From assembly GCF_026626665.1 (NCBI RefSeq), contig NZ_JAPNKE010000002.1:8886001-8950000 (forward strand): a DNA stretch of 64,000 bases, in the 5' to 3' direction. The notes beneath the pieces were generated by a model. That model saw only the letters and a list, made by a program, of their open reading frames with translations. It had not been told where the DNA came from and did no database searches. The stretch comes from Nannocystis pusilla (lineage in GTDB: Bacteria; Myxococcota_A; Polyangia; Nannocystales; Nannocystaceae). The first letter of the stretch is position 1. Each line of letters starts with the position of its first letter. Positions 38,641 to 48,810 of the stretch are shown here, one piece after another. A program made the position numbers and the translations under genes.

Positions 38641-39392
38641 GCCGACTGCGGGTCGGTCTCGGGCGCGTGCTTGATCTTGCCCTTGCGGCCGATCCTGATG
38701 TTGACCATCTCGATCGCCACCGAGTAGGCCATGGCGAAGTAGATGTAGCCCTTGGGCACGTGGATCTCGAACGCCTCGGCGGTCAACAGCAGGCCGATCG
38801 TCAGCAGGAAGCTGAGCGCGAGCACCTTGATGGTCGGGTGGCGGTCGACGAACACCGCGATCGACTTGCTCGCCAGCAACATGATCCCGAGGGCGATGAC
38901 GTTGGCCGCGACCATGATCCACAGGTCCTGGGCCATGCCGACCGCGGTGATGACGGAGTCGATCGAGAACACCAGGTCGAGCAGCAGGATCTGGAAGATC
39001 ACCCCGCCGACGGTGGCCGCGCCCTTGGCCGCCATGTGGCCCTCGGCGTCGCCCTCGATCTTGTCGTGCAGCTCCTTCGTCGACTTGTAGATCAGGAACA
39101 GACCGCCGAGGAGCAGCACCACTTCCTTGCCGGTGAAGGGGTGACCGAGCAGCTCGAAGAACGGCTTGTCGAGGTGCATGATCCAGCTGAGCGTCGCCAG
39201 CAGGCCCAGGCGGGTGACGAAGGCGCCCATGAGGCCGATCCGGCGGGCGCGGTCGCGGTTCGCCTCGGGCAGCTTCCCCACGAGGATCGAGATGAAGATG
39301 ATGTTGTCGAGCCCGAGCACGATCTCGAGGGCCGAGAGCGTGAGCAGGCTGATCCAGACCTCGGGAGTGGCGAGTGAGGCGGGGTCGAACAC
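38628..39392 (-). CDS. TerC family integral membrane protein
   Basis: 254 residues with seven or so membrane helices. TerC hallmarks: SALEIVLGLDNIIFISILVGKLP near the N-terminus and LLLDLVFSIDSVITAVGMAQ in the middle, where the Asp residues in 'LGLDN' and 'FSIDS' are proposed metal-binding positions. TerC proteins have been linked to metal (Mn) efflux and to tellurite resistance. There is no ter gene cluster here, so a manganese exporter-like function is the safer guess. ATG at 39392. The gene ends inside the last codons of the GAF-kinase. Confidence 0.92.
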   Translation of the reverse strand: MFDPASLATPEVWISLLTLSALEIVLGLDNIIFISILVGKLPEANRDRARRIGLMGAFVTRLGLLATLSWIMHLDKPFFELLGHPFTGKEVVLLLGGLFLIYKSTKELHDKIEGDAEGHMAAKGAATVGGVIFQILLLDLVFSIDSVITAVGMAQDLWIMVAANVIALGIMLLASKSIAVFVDRHPTIKVLALSFLLTIGLLLTAEAFEIHVPKGYIYFAMAYSVAIEMVNIRIGRKGKIKHAPETDPQSAHPF

Positions 39393-39461
39393 GGGCCGAA
39401 GCTTAACCCGATTTAAGAATCACGGGCCGACGAGCCGACCCCGGGACGAGCGACGGCGAGC

Positions 39462-40043
39462 TCAGCCGACCGCGCGGTACGGGTGCTCGGGCGCACCCGC
39501 CAGCAAGGCCCGCTCGCAGGCCTCGAGGTCGCGGATCAGGGCCAGGACGAGCTGCTGGACCGCCGTCACGTCGGCGACCGGGAACGGCTCGAGCGCGGGC
39601 GCGCGGACGCAGCGACGCACCGCGCGGCCGAGCTCCACCCGGCGCTCGCCGAACTGCCGCGCGGTGTAGCCGTACTCCTCGAGCCGCCGCTGTTCGTGCT
39701 CGGGCAGGCCGTCGTAAGCCCGCAGCCAGGCGTTGGCTGCCGACCAGGCGCCCGCCAGCGCGAACCGGAAGCGGAAGTCCCGGACGCACCCGAAGGCCAC
39801 GTCCGGGTCGACGACGAGCACCTCGGTGACCTGCCGCGCACTGGCGACGAGCTGCACGCGGCCCGCGTGGCTGTGCGAGAGCAGCCGGGTGAGCGAATCG
39901 CCGAGGTGGGCGGGGGCCTGAGCCGGCGCGCCCGCCCGCGGCAAGTCGCCCCGCATGCGAAAGAACCGCCACTGCCCCCGCGCCCACAGGGCCGACCGCA
40001 TGGCGCCGTAGACGAGCATGAGGGCGAGGAGGACGAGCGACAC
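39462..40043 (-). CDS. hypothetical protein with N-terminal membrane anchor
   Basis: The GTG at 40043 gives SLVLLALMLVYGAMRSALWARGQ, one membrane helix at the start; an ATG 39 bases upstream is possible. The remaining about 170 residues are soluble (VQLVASARQVTEVLVVDPDVAFGCV and a helical end YTARQFGERRVELGRAVRRC). No family is recognised. It is a single-pass inner-membrane protein with a cytoplasmic or periplasmic domain. Gene reality is supported by compositional bias over 190 codons. Confidence 0.6.
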   Translation of the reverse strand: MSLVLLALMLVYGAMRSALWARGQWRFFRMRGDLPRAGAPAQAPAHLGDSLTRLLSHSHAGRVQLVASARQVTEVLVVDPDVAFGCVRDFRFRFALAGAWSAANAWLRAYDGLPEHEQRRLEEYGYTARQFGERRVELGRAVRRCVRAPALEPFPVADVTAVQQLVLALIRDLEACERALLAGAPEHPYRAVG

Positions 40044-40165
40044 TCGAGCTCCACCATAGCGCAGGTCGGCAGCGTCGCGCACTCACGCGCTCACCGCGCC
40101 GGAAGCGAATCACGGCGCCGCGCGGGCCCGCCCGCGCGCGAACGCGTCGATTCGCGGCTCGGCGC

Positions 40166-41227
40166 TCACGCCAGGTCGACCAGCAGCACCGTCGCGGCCA
40201 GTCGATCGGCGTGGTGTTGCTGCTTGATCCCCACCGCCACCACCGGCCTCGCGGGATGCGCGGCGAGGGCCCGCGGCGAGCCCCGTTCGGGCAAGAACCA
40301 CGCGCCCAGCGAATCATCGCCGCGCCACAGGCGAAGCTCGCCGCCGGCGGTCACGCTGACCCACCGCTCGCCGTCGGCGAGGGCGCAGATGGCGACGACG
40401 CTGTGCGGCGTGTACGTGGCCCACGCGAGCTCGCTCGCGCGATCGTGCGGGTCGCCGCCGCGTCGCAGCAGCAGCTCGGACCGCCACGCGCCGGCCCAGG
40501 TCCAGCGGTGCACCTCGCCATCGAGGTCGCCGGTCACGAATCCTTCGCTGCCCGGGCGGGTCGCGATCGCGGTGATCCGGCGGCTCGGCGCGGGGATGAA
40601 CTCGAGCGGGCCGTCGCCGGCGAGCGGCGCCGACACCAGGCCGTCGGCGGCCTTGCCCGCCTCGTACCTGCCGAGGTCGCGGCGCCAGCCGCCGAGCGCG
40701 AGCGAACCGCCGCCGCCGGTGAACACCCTGTCGCCGACCGCCGCGATCCCGCTGTGAGCGCGCGGATGCCCCTGCGGGCCGGCGATCCGCAGCTCCGGCG
40801 GAGTCGGCCACAGCGCGAAGACATCCGCGGCGATCGAGGTGTCGTTGCGGACGATGACGCGCTCGCCGGTCAGGAGCACGCCGGTCGGGCAGGGATCGCC
40901 GATCGGGTCGCTGTAGGCGTGGACCAGCGTCGCGGCGGGGCGCAGCGACAGATCGTTCACCTCCCACAGGTGCGTGGGGCCGTGGTGGTGGCTGCTGCTC
41001 CACGTCGACGCGGCGAGGTGGCGATCGTCGCCCGAGAAGCACACGCCGGAGACGGTGAAGCGCGCCTCCGCGGGCTGCAGCGCGAGTTCGTCGCTGCCCA
41101 GGCGCGCGAGGAGGATCCCGCCGCCGCCGTACCAGGCCCCGCCGCCGACCGCGATGCGCTCGCCGTCGGCCGCGAACGTCAGGGAATAGGGGCACCACGG
41201 CGTGCGTAGGAGCCGAACGACGCGCAT
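40166..41227 (-). CDS. WD40-repeat-like beta-propeller protein
   Basis: 353 residues with repeating units of the WD40 type, each with 'x-x-A-S/V-x-S-x-D-G/D-x-x-L/I-A-V-G' features: WCPYSLTFAADGERIAVGGG, VSGVCFSGDDRHLAASTW, ITAIATRPGSEGFVTGDLDGEVHRW, VVAICALADGERWVSVTAGGELRLWRGDD and PRALAAHPARPVVAVGIKQ. The unit count (six to seven) suits a closed propeller. There is no signal peptide, so it is probably cytoplasmic and scaffolding; the partner is unknown. ATG at 41227, near a palindrome copy (41242-41263). Confidence 0.8.
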   Translation of the reverse strand: MRVVRLLRTPWCPYSLTFAADGERIAVGGGAWYGGGGILLARLGSDELALQPAEARFTVSGVCFSGDDRHLAASTWSSSHHHGPTHLWEVNDLSLRPAATLVHAYSDPIGDPCPTGVLLTGERVIVRNDTSIAADVFALWPTPPELRIAGPQGHPRAHSGIAAVGDRVFTGGGGSLALGGWRRDLGRYEAGKAADGLVSAPLAGDGPLEFIPAPSRRITAIATRPGSEGFVTGDLDGEVHRWTWAGAWRSELLLRRGGDPHDRASELAWATYTPHSVVAICALADGERWVSVTAGGELRLWRGDDSLGAWFLPERGSPRALAAHPARPVVAVGIKQQHHADRLAATVLLVDLA

Positions 41228-41241
41228 GGCGAAATCTTACC

Positions 41242-41263
41242 ACATGACCGAAGAGACATATGT
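41242..41263. repeat. interspersed palindrome copy between the WD40 and rpoD genes
   Basis: ACATGACCGAAGAGACATATGT, with outer bases giving CACATG...CATATGTG. It lies in the spacer between the rpoD terminator and the WD40 gene start and is a clean intergenic example. Confidence 0.55.
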
Positions 41264-41277
41264 GCAATCGCGACGAC

Positions 41278-41302
41278 GGCGAGCGTCGTGACGACGCTCG
41301 CC
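41278..41302 (-). terminator. hairpin after rpoD
   Basis: GGCGAGCGTCG and CGACGCTCGCC are perfect 11-base arms around TGA, 30-54 bases past the rpoD stop (41332). It is a strong stem without a T-tract, as usual for GC-rich intrinsic terminators. Confidence 0.6.
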
Positions 41303-41331
41303 GCGCGGTCGGCCCTGAGCCGGGGTCGGCC

Positions 41332-43179
<1,848 letters not shown>

Positions 43180-43258
43180 AGGGTGCTCTGGCCTCGGAGT
43201 GACTGCGTATGCGACAAAGGCGAGAAGGAAGCTCCGCGCCCCGGAGGACTACGGACGA

Positions 43259-45145
43259 TCAGGCCCGCAGGCCCGATGGTGGTTGCGACGGAGGAATCAA
43301 GGCGTGCTCGTCGAGGTTGGCGAGCTGACGGTTGTGCTCGATCTTCTTCAGCGACAGCTCGCGGGCGCGGTCGAGATCGCCCCGCTCCTTCGCCTCGCGC
43401 AGCTGGACGTCGAGCCGCCGCGACTCGGCCTTGAGCTGCTCGCGTCGGCAATCGAGGATGCAGTCCTTGAGCAGCATCACCGGGTCGTCCTGCGTGTCGC
43501 GGAAGGTGCCGACGAACACCGCGTCGTGGACCTGGCGCCGCGTCTCGGGCGGGATGAGCTCGAGCAGCTCGCCCTCGGTCGGGTTCTCGCCGACGAGGGC
43601 CTGCCGCACCACCATCTCGGCGATGGGCGAAAGTCTGCGATCTGTCACGTAGTGCTGCACACCCGCCTGCTCGGCCTTCTCGGCCAGGTGTGGGTTGTCC
43701 ACCAGCAGGGCGAGCAGCGCAACTTGATGGCGCGGAAGCTCGGGCAAGGGCCGTGCAGGCGCGGACGGCGAGGCGGCGTGGCGAGACGGCGGGCTGGGCG
43801 CGGCACGGTTTCCTTGAGGACCTTGCGGTCCGTGCGGACTCTGGCGCGACGATATGCGCCCCACCGGCAGCCTGAGCAACTTTGCGGCGCGCTCGGCATA
43901 GCGCTCGCGGGCGGCGTCGCTCTTCACCTTGCCGAGGAGCGGCTGCAAAGCGGAGATCGCGCGCTCCTGCGCGTCGATCGAGTCGAGCGCGCCCTGGGCC
44001 ACCCATTGCTTGACCAGCCACTCGAGCGCCGAACCTGGCTCTTCGAGCAGGGCGGCCAAACGCTTGGGGTCGGTGCTGTCAGGGTCGGCGCCGGGGTCGA
44101 GCGCGACCACGCGGGCGTCGAGGCCCTCCTCGAGCAAGATCGGGATCGCGGCCCGGATGGCCTTGCGACCGGCGTTGTCGCCGTCGAAGCACAGCACCAC
44201 GGTGTCGGTGAAGCGCTTGAGGATGGCCGCCTGCTGGGCCGTCAGCGCCGTGCCCAGCGGCGCCACCGTCTCGACGTAGCCGCGCTGGTGCATGCTGACG
44301 ACGTCGACGTTGCCCTCGACGAGGATCGCCCGGCGCGCCCGGCTCATCGCCTGGCCGGCGACGTGCAGCCCGAACAGGGTCTTGCTCTTGGTGTAGAGCA
44401 GCGACTCCGGGCTGTTCAAGTACTTCGGCGCCTCGCGGCCGTCGGCGTCCTTGGCGTACTCCGGCAAGATGCGCCCGGAGAAGGCGATCGGCTTGCGGTT
44501 CGACTGCAGCACCGGGAACATCAGCCGCCCGCGGAAGCGGTCGTAGACCGAACCCTTGTCGCTGCGCACCAGCAGGCCCAGCTTCTCGGCCAGCGCGAGG
44601 TCGCAGCCCTTCGACTGCAGGTGCAGCTTCAGGCGGTCCCAGCTGCCCGACTCGGCCGGCGCGGGCGCGTAACCCAGCATGAAGGTGGCGGCCAGCTCGG
44701 GGCTGATCGCGCGCTGTTGCTGATACAAGCGCCCGAGCTTGCCCTCGGGCCGGCTCTCCAGCATCTCACGGTAGAAGTCGGCGGCGACCTGGGTGATCTC
44801 GCGGGCCTTCTCGAGCTCGAGCTGCTGCTCGTTCGACTTCCGGTCGACCAGGCCCTCGGGCAAGGTGACGCCGAACACGCCGGCCAGGTGCCGCGCGGCC
44901 TCGAGGAAGCCGAGCCCGTCCATGCGCATCACGAAGTCGAGGCCGTCGCCCCACACGCCGCAGCCGAAGCACTTGTAGCTGCGCCGCTCGGGGTTGACGA
45001 AGAAGCTCGGCGTGCGCTCCTGGTGGAAGGGACAGCACGCGGTGAAGTTCTTGCCCGCCCGCTTGAGCCCGACGTAGCGCCCGATCAAATCGACGATGTC
45101 GATCCGATCCCGCAGCTCCTGCAGTTTCTCATCGGGGATCATCAC
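43259..45145 (-). CDS. dnaG: DNA primase (DnaG)
   Basis: 628 residues. Zinc-binding domain CCPFHQERTPSF with C38, H41 and KCFGCG C59/C62; RNA polymerase domain with RGRLMFPV and FSGRIL; Toprim ligands EGNVDVVSMHQRGY and VLCFDGDNAGRKA. The C-terminal helicase-binding domain is preceded by a Pro/Ala/Gln hinge (GPQGPQGNRAAPSPPSRHAAS). It makes RNA primers for replication. It is upstream of rpoD on the same strand. The start is MM at 45145; the second ATG is 3 bases later. Confidence 0.97.
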   Translation of the reverse strand: MMIPDEKLQELRDRIDIVDLIGRYVGLKRAGKNFTACCPFHQERTPSFFVNPERRSYKCFGCGVWGDGLDFVMRMDGLGFLEAARHLAGVFGVTLPEGLVDRKSNEQQLELEKAREITQVAADFYREMLESRPEGKLGRLYQQQRAISPELAATFMLGYAPAPAESGSWDRLKLHLQSKGCDLALAEKLGLLVRSDKGSVYDRFRGRLMFPVLQSNRKPIAFSGRILPEYAKDADGREAPKYLNSPESLLYTKSKTLFGLHVAGQAMSRARRAILVEGNVDVVSMHQRGYVETVAPLGTALTAQQAAILKRFTDTVVLCFDGDNAGRKAIRAAIPILLEEGLDARVVALDPGADPDSTDPKRLAALLEEPGSALEWLVKQWVAQGALDSIDAQERAISALQPLLGKVKSDAARERYAERAAKLLRLPVGRISSRQSPHGPQGPQGNRAAPSPPSRHAASPSAPARPLPELPRHQVALLALLVDNPHLAEKAEQAGVQHYVTDRRLSPIAEMVVRQALVGENPTEGELLELIPPETRRQVHDAVFVGTFRDTQDDPVMLLKDCILDCRREQLKAESRRLDVQLREAKERGDLDRARELSLKKIEHNRQLANLDEHALIPPSQPPSGLRA

Positions 45146-45581
45146 AGAGGTTCTGGCCGCGCGCGCCTGGTTTCCGCTGATTCTGCTGTGAAGGCCACCG
45201 GGGCCCCGAAGTTCGGGCGCAAGAGGCTTTGACCGCCCGCTGCGCCCTACCGGCCGCTTCGAGCGGCACAGATTAGGACAACTCCTCCGGCCAGGCCCTG
45301 CGCGCGCTCGTTAGGATCTTCACGCAGGGCCGGACAGACCGGCGAAGACGTGAACATCTGCTCCGATGAGCAGGCGTGGCGCGCGTCGGATCGGCCGTGG
45401 AGGACCACGCACGAGGATTTAGCCGAAAACTTGCCGGGCGCCGCGATGCCTGCCATGCCACCGCCATGCCCGAGTCGCTGGCTCCCCCCTGCCCCTGGAT
45501 GGTCCAGAAATTGCTGAGGCTCGCGAGCTCGACGGCCGGGAACGCCGCCGCAGCGGCAACCGCACCCGCGCCCGCGACCGC
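45146..45581. other. intergenic region 5' of dnaG and of the small plus-strand gene
   Basis: About 436 bases between divergent dnaG and the 45582 gene. A 69-residue plus-strand frame (45376-45585) ends across the ATG of the next gene, but its composition (Ala/Pro/Arg rich, then Ala-Thr repeats) is not convincing. The region probably holds promoters for both directions. No palindrome copy or tRNA was seen. Confidence 0.4.
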
Positions 45582-45878
45582 ATGATGGACCGCGCCTCGC
45601 GCGACTACCCGGAGAGCGACGCCCTCCGCGGCGTGCGGGGCGTCGAGAACCTGGTGCTGTTCATCGACGACGACCTCCGCGAGACGGGGATGGCGCTCGG
45701 CCACGTGGAGGGCTATCTGACCGAGATCTTGCGGATGCTCGAGAGCCCCCGCATAAAGCGTGAGGATGTCCACGCGCTGGCCAGCGACGTCCGCGTGCTC
45801 GACCACGTGGACATGCTGGTCGAGAACCTCGAGACGCTGCGCCGCCGGCTGACGAAGCTGGCGACCAGCCTGCGCTGA
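45582..45878 (+). CDS. small conserved hypothetical, helical
   Basis: 98 residues from the ATG pair at 45582. It is mostly amphipathic helix (ENLVLFIDDDLRETGMALGHVEGYLTEILRMLE, VDMLVENLETLRRRLTKLATSL), with no signal or membrane segment. No family is recognised. A coiled-coil or small helical-bundle role is inferred. It is 25 bases before the CPBP protease gene on the same strand and is likely co-transcribed with it. Confidence 0.6.
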   Translation: MMDRASRDYPESDALRGVRGVENLVLFIDDDLRETGMALGHVEGYLTEILRMLESPRIKREDVHALASDVRVLDHVDMLVENLETLRRRLTKLATSLR

Positions 45879-45903
45879 GGCCAGTGAGGTAAGCTCGCGC
45901 GCC

Positions 45904-46722
45904 GTGACGTCCCCCGAGGCCAGCCGGCGCGCCCGCACCGCGGTGCTCGCGACCTGCGGCCTGTACGCCGCATACGGCCTGCTGGGCCTCGTCCCCGGCC
46001 TGTCGATGGTCCGCGGGGCCGGGCTGGTGGCCGCGTTCTACTTCCTGCCCGGCTGGCTGCTGCGCGACGAGCCGGAGGTCCAGGCCCGCTACCAGGTCGG
46101 CCCGGACGGCCCGATCCCGCCGTGGAGCTGGCGCGCGCTCCGCTGGGCCGTGGGCGCCTGCCTGCTGGTGTTCCCGCCGTTCGTGCTCGGGTTCTGGTGG
46201 TTCTACGACCAGGTCTGCGCGGGCGACCTGCGAGTGCTGGCCCCGGCGCTGTGGGCGGAGCAAATGACGCCGTGGGCCGGCGGCCTCGAGAGCTACCTGG
46301 AGCGGCTGTGCCGCGGCCACTCCGGCGGCTTCTGGCCCGAGTCGCTGCGCCTGCCGGCGACCTGGACCGCCACCTTCGGCCTCGGCTTCGTGTTCCAGGT
46401 GGTCGAGGGCCTGTTCGCGGTGGCCCTGGCCGAGGAGGTGTTCCACCGCGGCTACCTCATGAGCGCGCTGGAGGAGCGGTTCCCGCCGCGCCGGCGCATC
46501 TTAGGCGCCCAGATCGGCGTGGCCGCGGTGCTGTCGAGCCTCCTCTTCGCCGTCGGCCACCTGGTCGGGATGGCCCAGGCGGCGCGGCTTGCGACCTTCT
46601 TCCCGGCGCTGGTGTTCGCCTGGCTGTGGCGCCGCAGCGGCAACCTCTGGGCCCCCGCCCTGTTCCACATGAGCGCCAACCTGTTGATGGAGCTGCTCCT
46701 GGCGAGTACCTTCCGCGCGTGA
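45904..46722 (+). CDS. CPBP family glutamic-type intramembrane protease
   Basis: 272 residues with about eight membrane helices. The CPBP/Abi (CaaX-protease-like) motifs are VALAEEVFHRGYLMSALEER (EExxxR, catalytic Glu pair), LLFAVGHLVG (His) and ALFHMSANLLMELLL (His-x-x-x-Asn). Such proteins process prenylated or lipid/sorting-signal peptides. In myxobacteria some of them are the myxosortases that cleave MYXO-CTERM tails, so this is a candidate, not a proof. The stop overlaps the GTG of the HAD gene as GTGA, so the two are translationally coupled. It begins at GTG/ATG 45904. Confidence 0.88.
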   Translation: MTSPEASRRARTAVLATCGLYAAYGLLGLVPGLSMVRGAGLVAAFYFLPGWLLRDEPEVQARYQVGPDGPIPPWSWRALRWAVGACLLVFPPFVLGFWWFYDQVCAGDLRVLAPALWAEQMTPWAGGLESYLERLCRGHSGGFWPESLRLPATWTATFGLGFVFQVVEGLFAVALAEEVFHRGYLMSALEERFPPRRRILGAQIGVAAVLSSLLFAVGHLVGMAQAARLATFFPALVFAWLWRRSGNLWAPALFHMSANLLMELLLASTFRA

Positions 46723-47399
46723 CGACCAGGCCCGAACCGAACCCCGTGGGGGCCTTCTTCGACGTCGATCACACGCTGCTCGCCGTCAACTCCGCGGTGC
46801 TGTGGGTGCGCCACCAGCGACGCATCGGCAAGATGTCGGCGGCCAAGGCGCTGCGCTCGCTGACGTGGGTGGTCCGCTACCGCCTCTCGCTGCTCGACCT
46901 CGAGGCGATGACCACCAAGGCCGTCCGCGACTACGCAGGGGTGCCGGTGGCCGAGGTCGAGGCCGAGACGCGGGCGTGGTTCGAGGCCGAGATCGTGCGC
47001 TGGATCTGCCCCGAAGGACAGGCCCGCGTAGCCCGCCACCGCCGCGACGGCCACGTCGTCGCCCTGCTCTCGTCGGGCACCCGCTTCTCCGTCGAGCCGC
47101 TGGCCGAGCGCCTCGGCGTCGAACACGTGCTCTGCACCCGGCTCGAGGAGCAGGACGGGGTCCTCACCGGCAAGCACGTGGCGCCCGCCTGCGCCGGCCC
47201 GGGCAAGGTGGTGCTGGCCGAGCGGTTCGCCGCGGAGCACGACATCGACCTGTCCCGAAGTTACTTTTATTCGGACAGCTTCTCCGACCTGCCGATGCTC
47301 GAGCGCGTCGGCCGGCCGCAAGTGGTGAGCCCCGACCCGCGGCTGCTCCGGCGCGCCCGCGCGCTCGGCTGGCCGATCGAGCGCTGGCAAGCGGCGTGA
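46719..47399 (+). CDS. HAD-IB family phosphatase
   Basis: 227 residues from GTG 46719. HAD motifs: GAFFDVDHTLLAV (motif I, Asp nucleophile and acid/base Asp), LLSSGTRFS (motif II), GPGKVVLAE (Lys, motif III) and YFYSDSFSDLPML (motif IV acidic residues). A helical insert after motif I places it in the IB subfamily, which includes SerB-like and phospholipid-related phosphatases. The substrate cannot be read. It shares a GTGA junction with the CPBP protease gene. A palindrome copy (47006-47023) encodes CPEGQA, and another (47248-47278) spans LSRSYFYSDSFS, right at motif IV. Confidence 0.85.
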   Translation: MTTRPEPNPVGAFFDVDHTLLAVNSAVLWVRHQRRIGKMSAAKALRSLTWVVRYRLSLLDLEAMTTKAVRDYAGVPVAEVEAETRAWFEAEIVRWICPEGQARVARHRRDGHVVALLSSGTRFSVEPLAERLGVEHVLCTRLEEQDGVLTGKHVAPACAGPGKVVLAERFAAEHDIDLSRSYFYSDSFSDLPMLERVGRPQVVSPDPRLLRRARALGWPIERWQAA

Positions 47400-47469
47400 C
47401 CGAGAGGGCGAGCCCGCGACGGAGGTCGGGTGACTCGGCCGCGTCGATGCGAGCGAGGAGCGCAGGCCG

Positions 47470-47597
47470 TGCGCAGACAGGCGGGGCGCGCAGCAGGCAG
47501 GACGCGCAAGCAGGCGGGGCGCGCAGACAGGCGGGGCGGGCAGGCAGGCAGGGCAGGCAGGGCGGGCAGGCAGGGCGCGCAGGCAGGCAGGGCACCG
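47470..47597. repeat. GCAGGCAGG-type simple repeat upstream of nadC
   Basis: A degenerate tract of GCAGGC/GGGCG units (for example GGGCAGGCAGGCAGGGCAG) fills most of the 230-base gap between the HAD gene and nadC. It is GC-rich, slippage-prone and non-coding. It stands where the nadC promoter is expected. Confidence 0.85.
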
Positions 47598-47636
47598 CGG
47601 TGGCGGCGGGCAGGGCCGTGTGGCACCCTCCCGGCC

Positions 47637-48500
47637 ATGCGTGACCCCTGGAGCGAGCTCGGACCCGTCGCGGCGATCATCGAGACGGCCCTGGCGGAGG
47701 ACCTGGCCAGCGGCGATGTCACCGGCCGCGCGACAGTGGGCCCCGAGGTGCGCGCTCGCGCGCACATGGTGGCGAAGGCGAACCTGGTGGTGGCCGGCCT
47801 GCAGGTGGCCGAGGCGGTGTTCCGCCGGGTCGAGCCGGGCGTCGGCTTCGCGGCGTACGTGCGCGACGGCGCGCGCGTGGCCGTGGGGACCGAGATCGCC
47901 TGCATCGAGGGACCGGCCCAGGCGCTGCTGGCGGCCGAACGCACGGCCCTCAACCTGCTGCAGCGGATGTCCGGCGTGGCCACCCTGACCCGCGCCTACG
48001 TCGACGCGGCCGGCGGCCGCTGCCGGATCACCGACACCCGCAAGACGATGCCCGGCCTGCGCGCGCTCGACCGCTACGCGGTCCGCTGCGGCGGCGGCCA
48101 CAACCACCGCAACGACCTCGGGGCGGCGGTGCTGATCAAGGAGAACCACGTGCGCGCGGCGGGCGGGATCACGGCGGCGATCGCGGGCGCCCGCAAGCTG
48201 GCGCCGCACACGATGAAGATCGAGTGCGAGGTCACCAGCCACGAGGAGCTGCGCGAGGCGCTGGCCGCCGGAGCCGACATCATCATGCTCGACAACATGG
48301 ACGACGCGGCCGTGCGCGAGGCGGTGGCGATCGCCGCCGGCAAGGCGATCCTCGAGGTCTCCGGCGGGGTGGGGCTCGAGCGCATCGCCGCGGTGGCGCA
48401 GCTCGGGATCGACGTGATCAGCGTGGGCCGCCTGACGCACAGCGTGCCGGCGGCCGACATCTCGCTGCTGTTCGAGCGCGCCGACGGGACGTGGGCCTGA
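47637..48500 (+). CDS. nadC: nicotinate-nucleotide pyrophosphorylase (quinolinate phosphoribosyltransferase)
   Basis: 287 residues, the normal length. Conserved segments: EDLASGDVTGRATV, AERTALNLLQRMSGVATLT, RITDTRKTMPGLRALDRYAVRCGGGHNHRNDL (substrate-binding Arg, His and Arg), IKENHV, CEVTSHEELREAL and DIIMLDNMDDAAVREA, with SGGVGLERI. It converts quinolinate and PRPP into nicotinate mononucleotide for NAD synthesis. ATG 47637 gives the best alignment with the family start; the same frame is open 200 bases upstream through the repeat. No nadA or nadB is adjacent. It is followed by a palindrome cluster. Confidence 0.95.
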   Translation: MRDPWSELGPVAAIIETALAEDLASGDVTGRATVGPEVRARAHMVAKANLVVAGLQVAEAVFRRVEPGVGFAAYVRDGARVAVGTEIACIEGPAQALLAAERTALNLLQRMSGVATLTRAYVDAAGGRCRITDTRKTMPGLRALDRYAVRCGGGHNHRNDLGAAVLIKENHVRAAGGITAAIAGARKLAPHTMKIECEVTSHEELREALAAGADIIMLDNMDDAAVREAVAIAAGKAILEVSGGVGLERIAAVAQLGIDVISVGRLTHSVPAADISLLFERADGTWA

Positions 48501-48810
48501 GCGAAAGGACATGTTGGAAGAGACATGTTCCGAGAGGAATGTAGTGGGACAGTGAAGGCTCACTGGACTCACCGCCGAATTGCCGGACGCATCGCGACGG
48601 GCCGAAGGCGATCGTCCGCGGTCCGCTCCGCCGCGCGAACGGTCGGGACAGAAGGCGGGCGCGATCGGCCGAGGTGCGGCTCGATGCGCGAAGTGTCGGG
48701 ATTGTGTATGAGGGCGGCGACCGCCGGGCCGCCGCACGGTCGGCGACCGTGGTGCTCGCGGCGCGGAGTATGTCCCTCGAGGCGTGGTGCTCGCTCGCAG
48801 AGAGGTGCGC
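48501..48810. other. intergenic region with palindrome cluster between nadC and birA
   Basis: No gene is seen in these 310 bases. A palindrome cluster (48507-48542) lies directly after the nadC stop, and the rest, up to 48810, shows nothing distinctive. It presumably holds the birA promoter. Confidence 0.4.
48507..48542. repeat. palindrome cluster after nadC
   Basis: GGACATGTTGGAAGAGACATGT followed by TCCGAGAGGAATGT: two joined copies sharing an ACATGT core, just after the nadC stop. In RNA they could form alternative hairpins; they might serve as a terminator. Confidence 0.6.

Noticed and set aside
45376..45585. 69-residue plus-strand frame before the small helical gene
   Set aside because: Overlaps the ATG as ATGA, but composition is Ala/Pro/Arg noise and no signal or motif is seen.
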